Below, one piece after another: positions 1-9,800 of a stretch of 64,000 bases of DNA (position 1 is the stretch's first letter; each line of letters begins with the position of its first letter). The position numbers were made by a program, and so were the translations under genes. The stretch is taken from NCBI GenBank assembly GCA_003987775.1, contig RXJD01000075.1, positions 1 to 64,000 on the forward strand, in the 5' to 3' direction. Under the pieces are notes generated by a model. It had not been told where the DNA came from and made no database searches. It saw only the letters and a list, made by a program, of their open reading frames with translations. The stretch is from Mycobacterium sp. GTDB lineage: Bacteria; Actinomycetota; Actinomycetes; Mycobacteriales; Mycobacteriaceae.

Positions 1-3000
1 CGCCGGCGCGCTGTCGCTGGAAGACGGCGTCAAGGTGATCTGCCGGCGCTCCAAGCTGATGACCCGCATCGCCGGCGCCGGCGCCATGGCATCGGTCGAA
101 CTGCCCGCCCAACAGGTGCTGTCGGAACTGATGGCGCGCGGTGTCAACGACGCCGTGGTCGCCGTCGTCGCCTCGCCGCAGTCCACCGTGATCGGCGGGG
201 CCACCCAGACGGTCCGCGAGCTGGTCGCCGCCTGGGAAGAGCGCGACGTGATGGCCCGCGAGGTAGCCGTCGACGTGGCCTCCCACTCCCCCCAGGTCGA
301 CCCCATCCTTGACGACCTGACCGAGGCACTCGAAGACATCAACGCACTGGAACCGCAGGTTCCCTACTACTCCGCCACGTCGTTCGACCCCCGTGAAGAG
401 CCGTACTGCGACGCCTACTACTGGGCCGACAACCTGCGCCACACCGTGCGCTTCGCCGCCGCGGTCCAGGCCGCCCTCGAAGACGGCTACCGGGTCTTCA
501 CCGAGCTGTCCCCGCACCCGCTGCTCACCCACGCCGTCGACCAGACCGCCCGCAGCCTGGACATGTCGGCGGCCGCACTGGCCGCCATGCGCCGCGAGCA
601 ACCGCTGCCGCACGGCCTGCGCGGCCTGGTGGGCGACCTGTACGCAGCGGGTGCCGCCGTGGACTTCGCGGAGCTCTACCCGGCCGGGCGCCTGGTCGAT
701 GCGACGCTGCCGGCGTGGGCCCACCGGCGTCTGATGCTGCTGGAAAGCACCGACCGCCTCGCGCACACCCATGCCGTCGCCGTGCATCCGCTGCTGGGCG
801 CGCATGTACGCCTGCCCGAGGAGCCGGAGCGCCACGTCTGGCAGAGCGACATCGGCACCGAGGCCCTGCCCTGGCTCGCCGACCACCAGATCCACGGCGC
901 CGCCGCGCTTCCCGGCGCCGCGTACTGCGAGATGGCGCTGACCGCGGCCCGCACCGTGCTGGGCGACGCGGCCGAGGTGCGTGACGTCACCTTCGAGCAG
1001 CTGCTGCTGCTGGACGAAGAAACCTACGTCGGCGCCACCGCCACGGTCGAGGCACCCGGAACGGTTCCGTTCACGGTGGAGACCACCCAGGGCGGGGAAC
1101 GCACCCGGCGGGCGTCGGCCGTCCTGCACGCCCTGAGCGACGAAGAGGCTGCCGACCAGCCGGCTCCGCGCGACATCGCTGCCCTCCTGGCCAGCCACCA
1201 GAGCGCCGTCGAGGGCGATGACCTCCGGCTCGAAGCCGACCTGCGCGGCATCCAGTTCGGGCCCGCCTTCTGCGGCCTGGCCACCGCCTACACCGCCGAA
1301 ACCGACGACACCGTGCTGGCCGAGGTCGCACTGCCCGGATCCATCCGGTCACAGCAGGGCGGTTACGGCATCCACCCGGCCCTGCTGGACGCGTGCTTCC
1401 AGTCCGTCGCGGCGCACCCCAGCGCCCGCACCGCCGGTAATGGCGGCCTACTGCTGCCGTTGGGCGTCAGCCGGATTCGCTCGTACGGCTCCGCGCGCAA
1501 CGCTCACTACTGCCTTACCACGGTGATCCCCGACGGCACCGGGGTGATCGCCGACATCGACGTCCTCGACGAGCAGGGCACCGTGCTCCTGTCGGTGCGC
1601 GGCCTGCAGATGGGCACCGGCGTATCCCAGAGCGATGAGCGCGATCGCCTGCTGAGTGAGCGGTTGCTGGCCATCGAATGGCAGCAACGCGAGCTGCCCG
1701 AGAAGACCGTCACGGAGCCCGGCAACTGGCTGCTGATCAGCACCTCCGAAGCCACCGACATGATGGCCACCCAGTTGACCGACGCCCTGAAGATGCACGA
1801 CGCACAGAGCACCACGATGTCCTGGCCACTGCACGGCGACCATGACGCCGCTGCCGAGCGGCTGCGCACGCAATTCGAATCCGCCAGCTTCTCCGGTTTG
1901 GTGGTGCTCACCGAACGGCAGAGCGGCACCGATGCGGATTCGATCGTCCGCGGCCAGGAGTACGTCAAGCTTGCGGTGCGCATCGCCCGCGAACTTCCCG
2001 AACTGGTAGGCCAAGCGCCGCGGCTGTACGTGGTGACGCGCAACGCCCAGACGGTGCTGGCCGACGACTGCCCCAATCTCGAACAGGGCGGACTGCGTGG
2101 CCTGCTGCGGGTGATCGGTGCCGAACACCCGCACCTGAAGGTCAGCTACGTCGATTTGCCAAACGAGCTTGGCGACCAGAGCACCGAGAACGTGGCGCGC
2201 CAGTTGCTGCTGGCCACCGAAGAAGACGAGACCGCCTGGCGCGATGGCCAGTGGTACACCGCGCGGCTTTACCCGACGCCGCTGCGGCCGGAGGAACGCC
2301 GCAACACCGTCGTCGACCACCGGGAAGAAGGCATGCGGCTGCAGGTCCGTGTTCCCGGTGACCTGCAGACGATGGAGTTCACCGCGTTCGACCGGGTGCC
2401 ACCGGGCCCGAACGAGATCGAGGTTGCGGTCAACGCCGCCAGCATCAACTTCGCCGACGTTCTGGCGGCCTACGGCCGCTGCCCGACCTTCGACGGCAAG
2501 CAGCCGCCACTCGGCCTCGATTTCGCCGGTGTGGTGACCGCGATCGGCTCCGACGTCACCGACCACAAGGTGGGTGACCACGTGGGCGGCCTGTCTCCGG
2601 ACGGCTGCTGGTCGACTTTCGTCACGTGTGACGCAGGCCTGGCCGCCACGTTGCCCGCCGGGCTGACCGATGCCCAGGCTGCCGCTGTGACGACGGCCTC
2701 GGCCACCGCCTGGTACGGCCTGCAGGATCTGGCCCGGATCCGTTCCGGCGACAAGGTGCTCATTCACTCCGGCACGGGCGGTGTCGGCCAGGCGGCCATA
2801 GCGATCGCGCGCGCCGCCGGCGCCGAGATCTTCGCCACCGCCGGTAGCGAGAAGCGCCGGCAGATTCTGCGAGACATGGGTATCGAGCACGTCTACGACT
2901 CCCGCAGCACCGACTTCGCTGAGCAGATCCGCCGTGACACCGACGGCTACGGCGTCGACATCGTGCTCAACTCCGTAACCGGTGCCGCCCAGCTGGCCGG

Positions 3001-4396
3001 GATAAGGCTGCTGGCCATGGGCGGGCGGTTCGTCGAGATCGGCAAGCTGGACATCTATCAGGACACGAAGGTCGGCCTCTTCCCGTTCCGGCAGAACCTC
3101 GCGTTCTTCGGCGTCGACCTGGCGCTGATGTCGCGCACGCATCCCGCCCAGGTCCGCGGACTGCTGCAGCAGGTCTACCAGCAGACCGCCGACGGCGTGC
3201 TGCCGCTGCCCGAGGCCACTCACTACCCATTGGCCGAGGCCGCCACCGCGGTACGGATCATGGGCGCGGCCGAGCACACCGGCAAGCTGATCCTCGACGT
3301 CCCGCACGCCGGCCGGAGCAGCGTGGTGCTTCCTCCGGAGCACGCGCAGGTGTTCCGCGGCGACGCCTCCTACATCATCACCGGTGGCCTCGGCGGCCTT
3401 GGACTGTTCCTGGCGGAGAAGATGGCCGGCGCCGGCGCGGGCCGGATAGTGCTCAGCTCCCGCTCGCAGCCCAGCCAGAAGGCACTGGAAACCATCGAGT
3501 TGATCCGATCCATCGGCGCCGACGTCGTCGTGGAATGCGGCGACATCGCCGAACCCGGCACCGCGCAGCGGCTGGTGTCCGCCGCCACCGCTACCGGCCT
3601 GCCGCTGCGCGGTGTGCTGCACGGAGCCGCCGTGGTCGAGGACGCCACCCTGCCCAACATCACCGAGGAACTCATCGAGCGCGACTGGGCACCCAAGGTG
3701 CGTGGCGCGTGGCATCTGCACGAAGCGACCCAGGGCTGTGACCTTGACTGGTTCTGCTCCTTCTCCTCGGCGGCAGCGCTGGCCGGCTCTCCCGGTCAGG
3801 GCGCCTACGCGGCAGCCAACAGCTGGCTGGACGCCTTCACCCTGTGGCGGCGTGCTCAGGGACTCCCGGCCACCTCGGTCGCGTGGGGAGCCTGGGGCGA
3901 GATCGGCCGCGGCACCGACTTCGCCGAGACCTCGGGCGACGCGATCGAGCCGGAGGAGGGCGCCTACGCCTTCGAGGCGTTGCTGCGGCACAACCGCGCC
4001 TACACCGGCTACGCCCCTGTGATCGGTTCGGCGTGGCTCACCGCCTTTGCCCAGCGCACTCCGTTCGCCGAGGCATTCAAGTCCGCCGGAAAGGGTCGGT
4101 CAGGCACCAGCAAGTTCCTGGCCGAGCTCGCCGAGCTGGACCGTGAGGAATGGCCGGCCCGGCTGCGCCGGATGATCTCCGAACAAGTCGGCCTGATTCT
4201 GCGTCGATCGGTCGACGTCGACCGTCCGATTTCCGAGTTCGGTATGGACTCGCTGGGCAACCTGGAACTGCGCACCCATATCGAGTCTGAGGTCAAGATC
4301 CGCGTCACGACTACCGACATCACCACCGTTCGGGGCTTGGCAGATCACCTTTACGAGCAATTGACATCAAAAGGCGACGCAGCAACACCTGTATGA
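1..4396 (+). CDS. pks5: Pks5-type iterative polyketide synthase, C-terminal part (cut by window edge)
   Basis: The reading frame is open from the first base and ends at TGA 4394-4396, so only about 1464 residues of a roughly 2100-residue protein are visible. What remains starts inside the acyltransferase domain just after the GHSLGE region. It continues with a dehydratase (HxxxGxxxxP with His codon 884 and Gly codon 896; DACFQ near 1388), an enoylreductase (GTGGVGQAA), a ketoreductase ([17 protein letters not shown]) and an acyl carrier domain with GMDSLG (Ser codon 4250). The VASH signature in the AT suggests methylmalonyl-CoA as extender. Pks5-family enzymes make methyl-branched fatty acids that acylate LOS-type trehalose glycolipids; that product is inferred. 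The PapA gene begins 55 nt downstream. It is a close paralogue of the complete PKS at 6808-13110. Confidence 0.93.
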   Translation, partial: AGALSLEDGVKVICRRSKLMTRIAGAGAMASVELPAQQVLSELMARGVNDAVVAVVASPQSTVIGGATQTVRELVAAWEERDVMAREVAVDVASHSPQVDPILDDLTEALEDINALEPQVPYYSATSFDPREEPYCDAYYWADNLRHTVRFAAAVQAALEDGYRVFTELSPHPLLTHAVDQTARSLDMSAAALAAMRREQPLPHGLRGLVGDLYAAGAAVDFAELYPAGRLVDATLPAWAHRRLMLLESTDRLAHTHAVAVHPLLGAHVRLPEEPERHVWQSDIGTEALPWLADHQIHGAAALPGAAYCEMALTAARTVLGDAAEVRDVTFEQLLLLDEETYVGATATVEAPGTVPFTVETTQGGERTRRASAVLHALSDEEAADQPAPRDIAALLASHQSAVEGDDLRLEADLRGIQFGPAFCGLATAYTAETDDTVLAEVALPGSIRSQQGGYGIHPALLDACFQSVAAHPSARTAGNGGLLLPLGVSRIRSYGSARNAHYCLTTVIPDGTGVIADIDVLDEQGTVLLSVRGLQMGTGVSQSDERDRLLSERLLAIEWQQRELPEKTVTEPGNWLLISTSEATDMMATQLTDALKMHDAQSTTMSWPLHGDHDAAAERLRTQFESASFSGLVVLTERQSGTDADSIVRGQEYVKLAVRIARELPELVGQAPRLYVVTRNAQTVLADDCPNLEQGGLRGLLRVIGAEHPHLKVSYVDLPNELGDQSTENVARQLLLATEEDETAWRDGQWYTARLYPTPLRPEERRNTVVDHREEGMRLQVRVPGDLQTMEFTAFDRVPPGPNEIEVAVNAASINFADVLAAYGRCPTFDGKQPPLGLDFAGVVTAIGSDVTDHKVGDHVGGLSPDGCWSTFVTCDAGLAATLPAGLTDAQAAAVTTASATAWYGLQDLARIRSGDKVLIHSGTGGVGQAAIAIARAAGAEIFATAGSEKRRQILRDMGIEHVYDSRSTDFAEQIRRDTDGYGVDIVLNSVTGAAQLAGIRLLAMGGRFVEIGKLDIYQDTKVGLFPFRQNLAFFGVDLALMSRTHPAQVRGLLQQVYQQTADGVLPLPEATHYPLAEAATAVRIMGAAEHTGKLILDVPHAGRSSVVLPPEHAQVFRGDASYIITGGLGGLGLFLAEKMAGAGAGRIVLSSRSQPSQKALETIELIRSIGADVVVECGDIAEPGTAQRLVSAATATGLPLRGVLHGAAVVEDATLPNITEELIERDWAPKVRGAWHLHEATQGCDLDWFCSFSSAAALAGSPGQGAYAAANSWLDAFTLWRRAQGLPATSVAWGAWGEIGRGTDFAETSGDAIEPEEGAYAFEALLRHNRAYTGYAPVIGSAWLTAFAQRTPFAEAFKSAGKGRSGTSKFLAELAELDREEWPARLRRMISEQVGLILRRSVDVDRPISEFGMDSLGNLELRTHIESEVKIRVTTTDITTVRGLADHLYEQLTSKGDAATPV
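2..4396 (+). repeat. Long direct repeat, copy A (PKS AT-to-ACP segment)
   Basis: This segment aligns codon for codon with 8716-13110. Both run from the same Ala-Gly-Ala-Leu-Ser residues in the AT domain to the stop codon and both are exactly 4395 nt. Long exactly shared stretches are visible, for example across the ketoreductase nucleotide-binding loop (about 3371 and 12091). The direct orientation makes it a substrate for homologous recombination that would delete the gene between the copies. Confidence 0.85.
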
Positions 4397-4451
4397 GGTA
4401 GAAAAGACCAAGCGCCGCTGCTTGGCAGCCGGCAGAAATCGAGGAGGAAGC

Positions 4452-5897
4452 GTGATCATAGGCGGGGGATCAGCAGACGTCACTCTCGGCGTAGGAATCG
4501 TCTACGACTGGGAGCCTGGCCCTGGTTCGGTCGTGACGTGGCAGCCGACACCGGCCTCACGCGCGAAAGCTGCAAAAGCGCCTGTCGTTGACGTGCCGCC
4601 CAGTTCGATGCAGGCCGGCCATTTGCGCGGCTATGTCGAATTCGGCGAGCGCGGACTCGACTATTCGCGTTTGGTAATGGGCTCGTGGGAAATTCCGGGC
4701 AAGTGCGATATCCGGACCATGACGCACGTCATCAACGCGCACGTGCGCCGCCACGAAACGTACCGCAGCTGGTTCGAATACAACGGTCCGAAGGACATTG
4801 TTCGGCACAAGATTCAAAACCCGCGCGACATCCAGCTCGCGCCGGTTCAGCACGGTGAAATGACGCAGCCGGAATGGCGTGAGCTGGTCGTCTCCACTCC
4901 GCCTCCGCTGGAATGGGACTGCTTCCGCTTCGGTCTGATTCAGCACGAGAACCACTGCTCGCTGTTCGCCATTGTCGACCACCTGCATTGCGACCCGGCC
5001 GTGGTCTCGTCGCTGTACGTCGAGATTCTGACCAACTACCGCGCGCTGCTTGAGGGCAAACCGCCGCTGGTCATGCCGGAACCGGGCAGCCACGACAACT
5101 TCTGCATTCGTGAAGCGAAGATCTCAGCCGAGGCGACGCTGGACACCCCCGAGGTCCGCAAATGGATCGACTTCGCCGAGAGCAACGGCGGTGGCCTGCC
5201 GGAATTCCCGTTGCCGCTGGGTGAGCAGTCACACGCCTGCGGTGGCGACATCATGATTGAGAAGCTGATGACTCCGCAGCAAACGGCCAAGTTCGAGGCC
5301 ACCTGCATGGCGGCGAATGCTCGCTTCAGCGGCGGGCTGTTCGGCTGCGTGGCGCTGGCGCACTACGAGTTGACCGGCCAGGAAACCTACAGCGGCATGA
5401 CTCCGGTCGACAAGCGGAACTCGCCCGAGGAATACCTCTCGATGGGCTGGTTCACCGGCGCGGTGCCTTTCACCGTTGCCGTCGACCCGAATTCCTTCGC
5501 GGAAACCGCTCGCTCCACCCAGGCGTCATTCGACGACAACATGGACATGGCGAACGTGCCTTACGAGCGAGTTCTGGAATTGGCTCCCTGGCTCAAGCGG
5601 AATTCGTCGCAGTTCTTCATGACGAATTACATGGACGCCGGCCTGCCGCCCCTTTCCGCCGTAGTTGCCACCGCACTGAAGGGTGCGAATGCAACGGCTT
5701 ACAACGACGGGCGGAACCCCGCTTATCTGTACTTCTCGGTGATCCGGCTTTTCGACGAGGTTTCCATCATGGTGAACTTCCCGAACAACCCGGTGGCCCG
5801 CGAATCGGTGAGCCGTTACCTCGAGGTTCTGAAGTCCGTATTCGCCCGCGCCTGCGAGGGTCAGTACGCAAAGGCAGCTGTCCAGCTGGCGCAATAG
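4452..5897 (+). CDS. papA4: PapA-family polyketide-associated acyltransferase (PapA4/PapA3-like)
   Basis: This is an acyltransferase of the condensation-domain superfamily, expected to move a PKS-made methyl-branched acyl chain onto the trehalose core of LOS. GTG 4452 is chosen because GAGGAGGAAG lies immediately upstream; an in-frame ATG at 4422 lacks such a site. The protein is 481 aa, typical of full-length PapA proteins. The catalytic HxxxD motif is His177-Leu-His-Cys-Asp181, followed by Pro rather than the more common Gly. The gene sits between two Pks5-type synthases, which supports acyl hand-off from one or both. The M. tuberculosis PapA4 annotation is, as I recall, a short remnant, so the full length here suggests an active enzyme. 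The symbol rests on position between the two PKS genes; PapA3 is the alternative. Confidence 0.85.
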   Translation: MIIGGGSADVTLGVGIVYDWEPGPGSVVTWQPTPASRAKAAKAPVVDVPPSSMQAGHLRGYVEFGERGLDYSRLVMGSWEIPGKCDIRTMTHVINAHVRRHETYRSWFEYNGPKDIVRHKIQNPRDIQLAPVQHGEMTQPEWRELVVSTPPPLEWDCFRFGLIQHENHCSLFAIVDHLHCDPAVVSSLYVEILTNYRALLEGKPPLVMPEPGSHDNFCIREAKISAEATLDTPEVRKWIDFAESNGGGLPEFPLPLGEQSHACGGDIMIEKLMTPQQTAKFEATCMAANARFSGGLFGCVALAHYELTGQETYSGMTPVDKRNSPEEYLSMGWFTGAVPFTVAVDPNSFAETARSTQASFDDNMDMANVPYERVLELAPWLKRNSSQFFMTNYMDAGLPPLSAVVATALKGANATAYNDGRNPAYLYFSVIRLFDEVSIMVNFPNNPVARESVSRYLEVLKSVFARACEGQYAKAAVQLAQ

Positions 5898-5903
5898 CCC
5901 TTT

Positions 5904-5954
5904 GTTTTACGGCCCCGTCAATCGGAACTCATCCGAATGGCGGGGCCGTAAAAC
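5904..5954 (+). terminator. Strong stem-loop terminator after papA4
   Basis: GTTTTACGGCCCCG (5904-5917) is matched perfectly by CGGGGCCGTAAAAC (5941-5954), a 14-bp stem starting 7 nt after the papA4 stop. A shorter TCGG/CCGA pairing lies inside the loop. The 3' arm runs into GAAAAA, so there is no long U-tract on the plus strand, while the minus strand does end in T-rich sequence. It could therefore act in both directions. Confidence 0.75.
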
Positions 5955-6807
5955 GAAAAAGGGCCGGAACACGGCCCGTATTCAAGCACCAAAAATCGAA
6001 TTGGAACGCGCGAGAATAGAATGGTCGCGCGCTGAGCGATAACCGTCAGCAACATCGAGCGATAGCAACGCTCCAGCTACGAAGCTGCGGTGCTGAGAAC
6101 CGAAGTCTATGACGCCGCTGCGCGGCTCGTGGGCGGTTTCGCAAAATCCGGCCAACTTTGCCGGTGGCGGGCACCCAGCCGCGGGCGCATCCCGAACCGT
6201 CGCGTGGGCAGGTAAACCGCCCGGTAGCTACGTTTGCCGAACCGGCCGTTTCGGTCGTTCCTCCTTACGAACGGGGCCGTCGGCCCCGGGGGCAGCTCTG
6301 CCAGACCCCACCCGGAGCGCTCGGTCCGATCGTCGCCGCGATCGTCGGCACAGCACGCGAAGCACGGGATCCCGCAACCGCGAAAGGTCCCGCCGGCGAT
6401 CCATGAAAAAGGCTTCTACCAGCAACGTTCGACCAGAACGCGGATGTGCGACCTGGCCTCTGATGCCGAGCGACCGGGCATTCTGCCGGTTGATTGCCAA
6501 CCGTTTGCGGACCCGGCCACCGCGCACGGCGCCGACCTGGCGACGAGGTGAAGATACGCACAATTCTTGTACGTCTGCACGATTTTTCCACATCCACCGA
6601 GCAAAGCGGATACGCTGCTGATCACCTCATGAATGTGAGTTGGCTTCGGCGCGGGGGCAGAGCTTGTTCGGGGCTTGATGGACGGGCTCGCTCACTCGCG
6701 CGGCGCAGCGGCGCCCCCCGAAACGAATCGAGATTCGAGCTGACCGCCGGGAAAAGCTGCACCGAGGCCTGGGTTGGACGCGCGGGTATGCACGCGGGTA
6801 TGGAGAG
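5955..6807. other. Non-coding stretch between papA4 and pks5.1
   Basis: I see no convincing gene in about 850 nt; the open frames here lack recognisable domains and good ribosome sites. Two features stand out. An inverted repeat CGCGCGA (6007-6013) / TCGCGCG (6025-6031) encloses a -10-like TAGAAT (6017-6022). A second -10-like TACGCT lies at 6611-6616 in a locally AT-rich patch. Either could start the downstream PKS transcript; the second would leave a leader of about 185 nt. Confidence 0.5.
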
Positions 6808-9800
6808 GTGAACGACGTGGACAGGACGGGTGTCACTCCGGTTGCCGTCATCGGTATGGCGTGCAGGCTGCCGGGAGGCATCGACTCCCCGGAACGGCTG
6901 TGGGAAGCGTTGCTCCGCGGCGAAGACTTCGTCACCGAGGTTCCCTCCCACCGCTGGGACGTCGAGGAGTTCTACGACCCCGAGCCGGGTGTGCCGGGCC
7001 GTACGGTCTGCAAGTGGGGCGCCTTCCTGGACGACGTCGCCGACTTCGACCCGGAGTTCTTCGGCATCACCGAGCGCGAAGCCACCGAGATGGACCCGCA
7101 GCACCGTCTGCTGCTGCAGACGTCCTGGGAGGCCATGGAGCACGCCGGCCTCACCCGTGAGGCGCTGACCGCCGTCCAGACCGGCGTTTTCGTCGGTCTG
7201 ATGCACGACGACTACCTGTTCATGCACGCCGATGCCGACACCCTGAGCGGCCCCTACGGATACATGGGCAACAGCTTCGCGATGGGCTCGGGCCGGATCT
7301 CCTACGCCATGGGCCTCAGCGGCCCGGCGATGACGGTCGACACCGCGTGTTCGTCGGGTTTGTCGGCCATCCACCTGGCCTGCCAGAGCCTGGACGACGG
7401 TGAAAGCGACATCGCGCTGGCCGGCGGCGCCTCGGTGACGCTGGAGCCCCGCAAGGCGGCGTCGGGTTCTGCCATCGGGATGCTGTCCGCCACCGGCCAT
7501 TGCCACGCGTTCGACGTGAAGGCAGACGGCTTCGTGTCCGGCGAGGGCGCCGTCATGCTGCTGCTCAAGCGGCTCGCGGACGCCGAGCGCGACGGCGACC
7601 GGATCCTCGCGGTGATCCGCGGCACGGCCGCGAACCAGGACGGCCGTACCGTCAACATCGTCACCCCGTCGCTGCCCGCGCAGGTCGCGGCGTACCGGGC
7701 TGCGCTGGCCGCCGGCGGCGTCGACCCGGCTACCGTCGGCATGGTCGAGGCGCATGGCACCGGCACCCCGATCGGCGATCCGATCGAATACGCCAGTCTC
7801 GCCGAGGTCTACGGCACTACCGGGCCGTGCGCCCTGGCGTCGGTGAAGACCAACTTCGGGCACACCCAGTCTGCGGCCGGCGCGCTGGGCATGATGAAGG
7901 CCGTGCTGGCCGTGCAGCACGGGGTGATCCCACAGAATCTGCACTTCACCCAGCTGCCCGAGAAGTTCGCCGAGATTGAAACCAATCTCTTTGTGCCGCA
8001 AGAGAACACACCGTGGCCCCGGGGCGACGAGTCGACGCCGCGGCGGGCCGCCGTGTCGTCGTACGGCTTCTCGGGCACCAACGTGCACGCCATCATCGAA
8101 CAAGCACCGCAACCACAGGCGCCCAAGACCGTCGAGCCGGACGGCGCCTCCGCGTTGCAGGGCGCGCTGATCTTCCCGATCTCGGCGAGCTCGGAAGACG
8201 GCCTGCACCAAACGGCCACCCGCCTGGCCGATTGGGTGGACGCCCAGGAGCACCTGGACATCCGGGATCTGGCGTACACACTGGCCCGGCGACGTTCCCC
8301 ACGCGCGGTGCGCACCACCGTCATCGCCGAAAGCCGCAGCGAGCTGACCGAGGCACTGCGCACGGTCGCCCGGGGCGAGGTGCCCTACCCGCCGGCCACC
8401 GGGCAGGACGACAAGGGCCCGGTCTGGGTGTTCTCCGGACAGGGATCGCAGTGGGCCGAGATGGGCAAGGACCTGCTGGCCACCGAACCGGTGTTCGCGG
8501 CCAAGGTCGCCGAGATCGAGCCGCTGATCGCCGAGGAGTCCGGCTTCTCGGTCACCGAGGCGATGACCGCACCGGAGAAGGTGACCGGCATCGACCGCGT
8601 CCAGCCCACGATCTTCGCCATGCAGGTGGCGCTGGCCGCGGCGATGAAGTCCTACGGCGCCAACCCCGGCGCCGTCATCGGACACTCGCTCGGCGAGTCC
8701 GCCGCATCCGTCGTCGCCGGCGCGCTGTCGCTCGAAGACGGCGTCAGGGTGATCTGCCGGCGGTCCAAGCTGATGACCAGGATCTCCGGCGCGGGTGCCA
8801 TGGCATCGGTCGAACTGCCCGCCGAGGAAGTGATCACCCAACTGGTGGCGCGCGGGGTCAGTGACGTCGTGGTCGCGGTGGTCGCCTCGCCGCAGTCCAC
8901 CGTGATCGGCGGCGACACCCAGTCCGTGCGTGACCTCGTCGCCGCCTGGGAAGAGCGCGGCGTGATGGCCCGCGAAGTGGCCGTGGACGTGGCTTCGCAC
9001 TCGCCGCAGGTGGACCCGATCCTCGACGAACTCTACGAAGTGCTCGCCGACATCGAACCGCTGGAGCCGGAGGTGCCCTACTACTCGGCGACCTCCTTCG
9101 ACCCGCGCGAAGAACCGTACTGCGACGCCGGCTACTGGGCCGACAACCTGCGCCACACCGTGCGGTTCGCCGCGGCGGTACAGGCCGCGCTGGAGGACGA
9201 CTACCGAGTGTTCACCGAGTTGTCCCCGCACCCGCTGCTGACCAATGCGGTGGACCAGACGGCGCGCAGCCTGGACAAGGCGGCCGCCGCGCTGGCGAGC
9301 ATGCGCCGCGAACAGCCGCTGCCGCACGGCCTGCGCGCGCTGCTGGGCGACCTGTATGCCGCCGGCGCCGCGCTCGACTGGTCGGTGCTCTACCCCGACG
9401 GCCGGCTGCTGGATGCGCCGCTGCCCGTCTGGAGCCAGCGGTCGCTGTTCCTGGCCGGCAGCGGCCTGGACTCGGTGGCTCGCCGCAGCGCGCTGGTGCC
9501 CGCGCATCCTTTGATGGGCGTGCACGTGCGGCTGCCCGAGGAGCCGGAGCGCCACGTCTGGCAGGGCGAGGTCGGCACCGACGCACTGCCGTGGCTCAGC
9601 GATCACCAGATTCGCAACGCCGACGTGTTGCCCGGCGCCGCGTACTGCGAAATGGCGCTGGTCGCGGCCCGCACCGTGCTCGGCGACGCCGCGGAGGTAC
9701 GCGAGCTGCGCTTCGAACAGACGCTGCCCCTGGACAAGCAGACCCCCGTCGGAATCACCGCCACCTTCCAGGGACCCGACGTCGTCGACTTCACGGTGGA

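Noticed and set aside
1448..3991. Open minus-strand frame of about 847 codons opposite the first PKS
   Set aside because: Antisense shadow of the ER-KR region; low-complexity composition and no ribosome site.
6109..6621. 170-codon frame between papA4 and pks5.1
   Set aside because: Arg/Ser-rich, no domain, no ribosome site; overlapping frames of similar quality occur in the same stretch.
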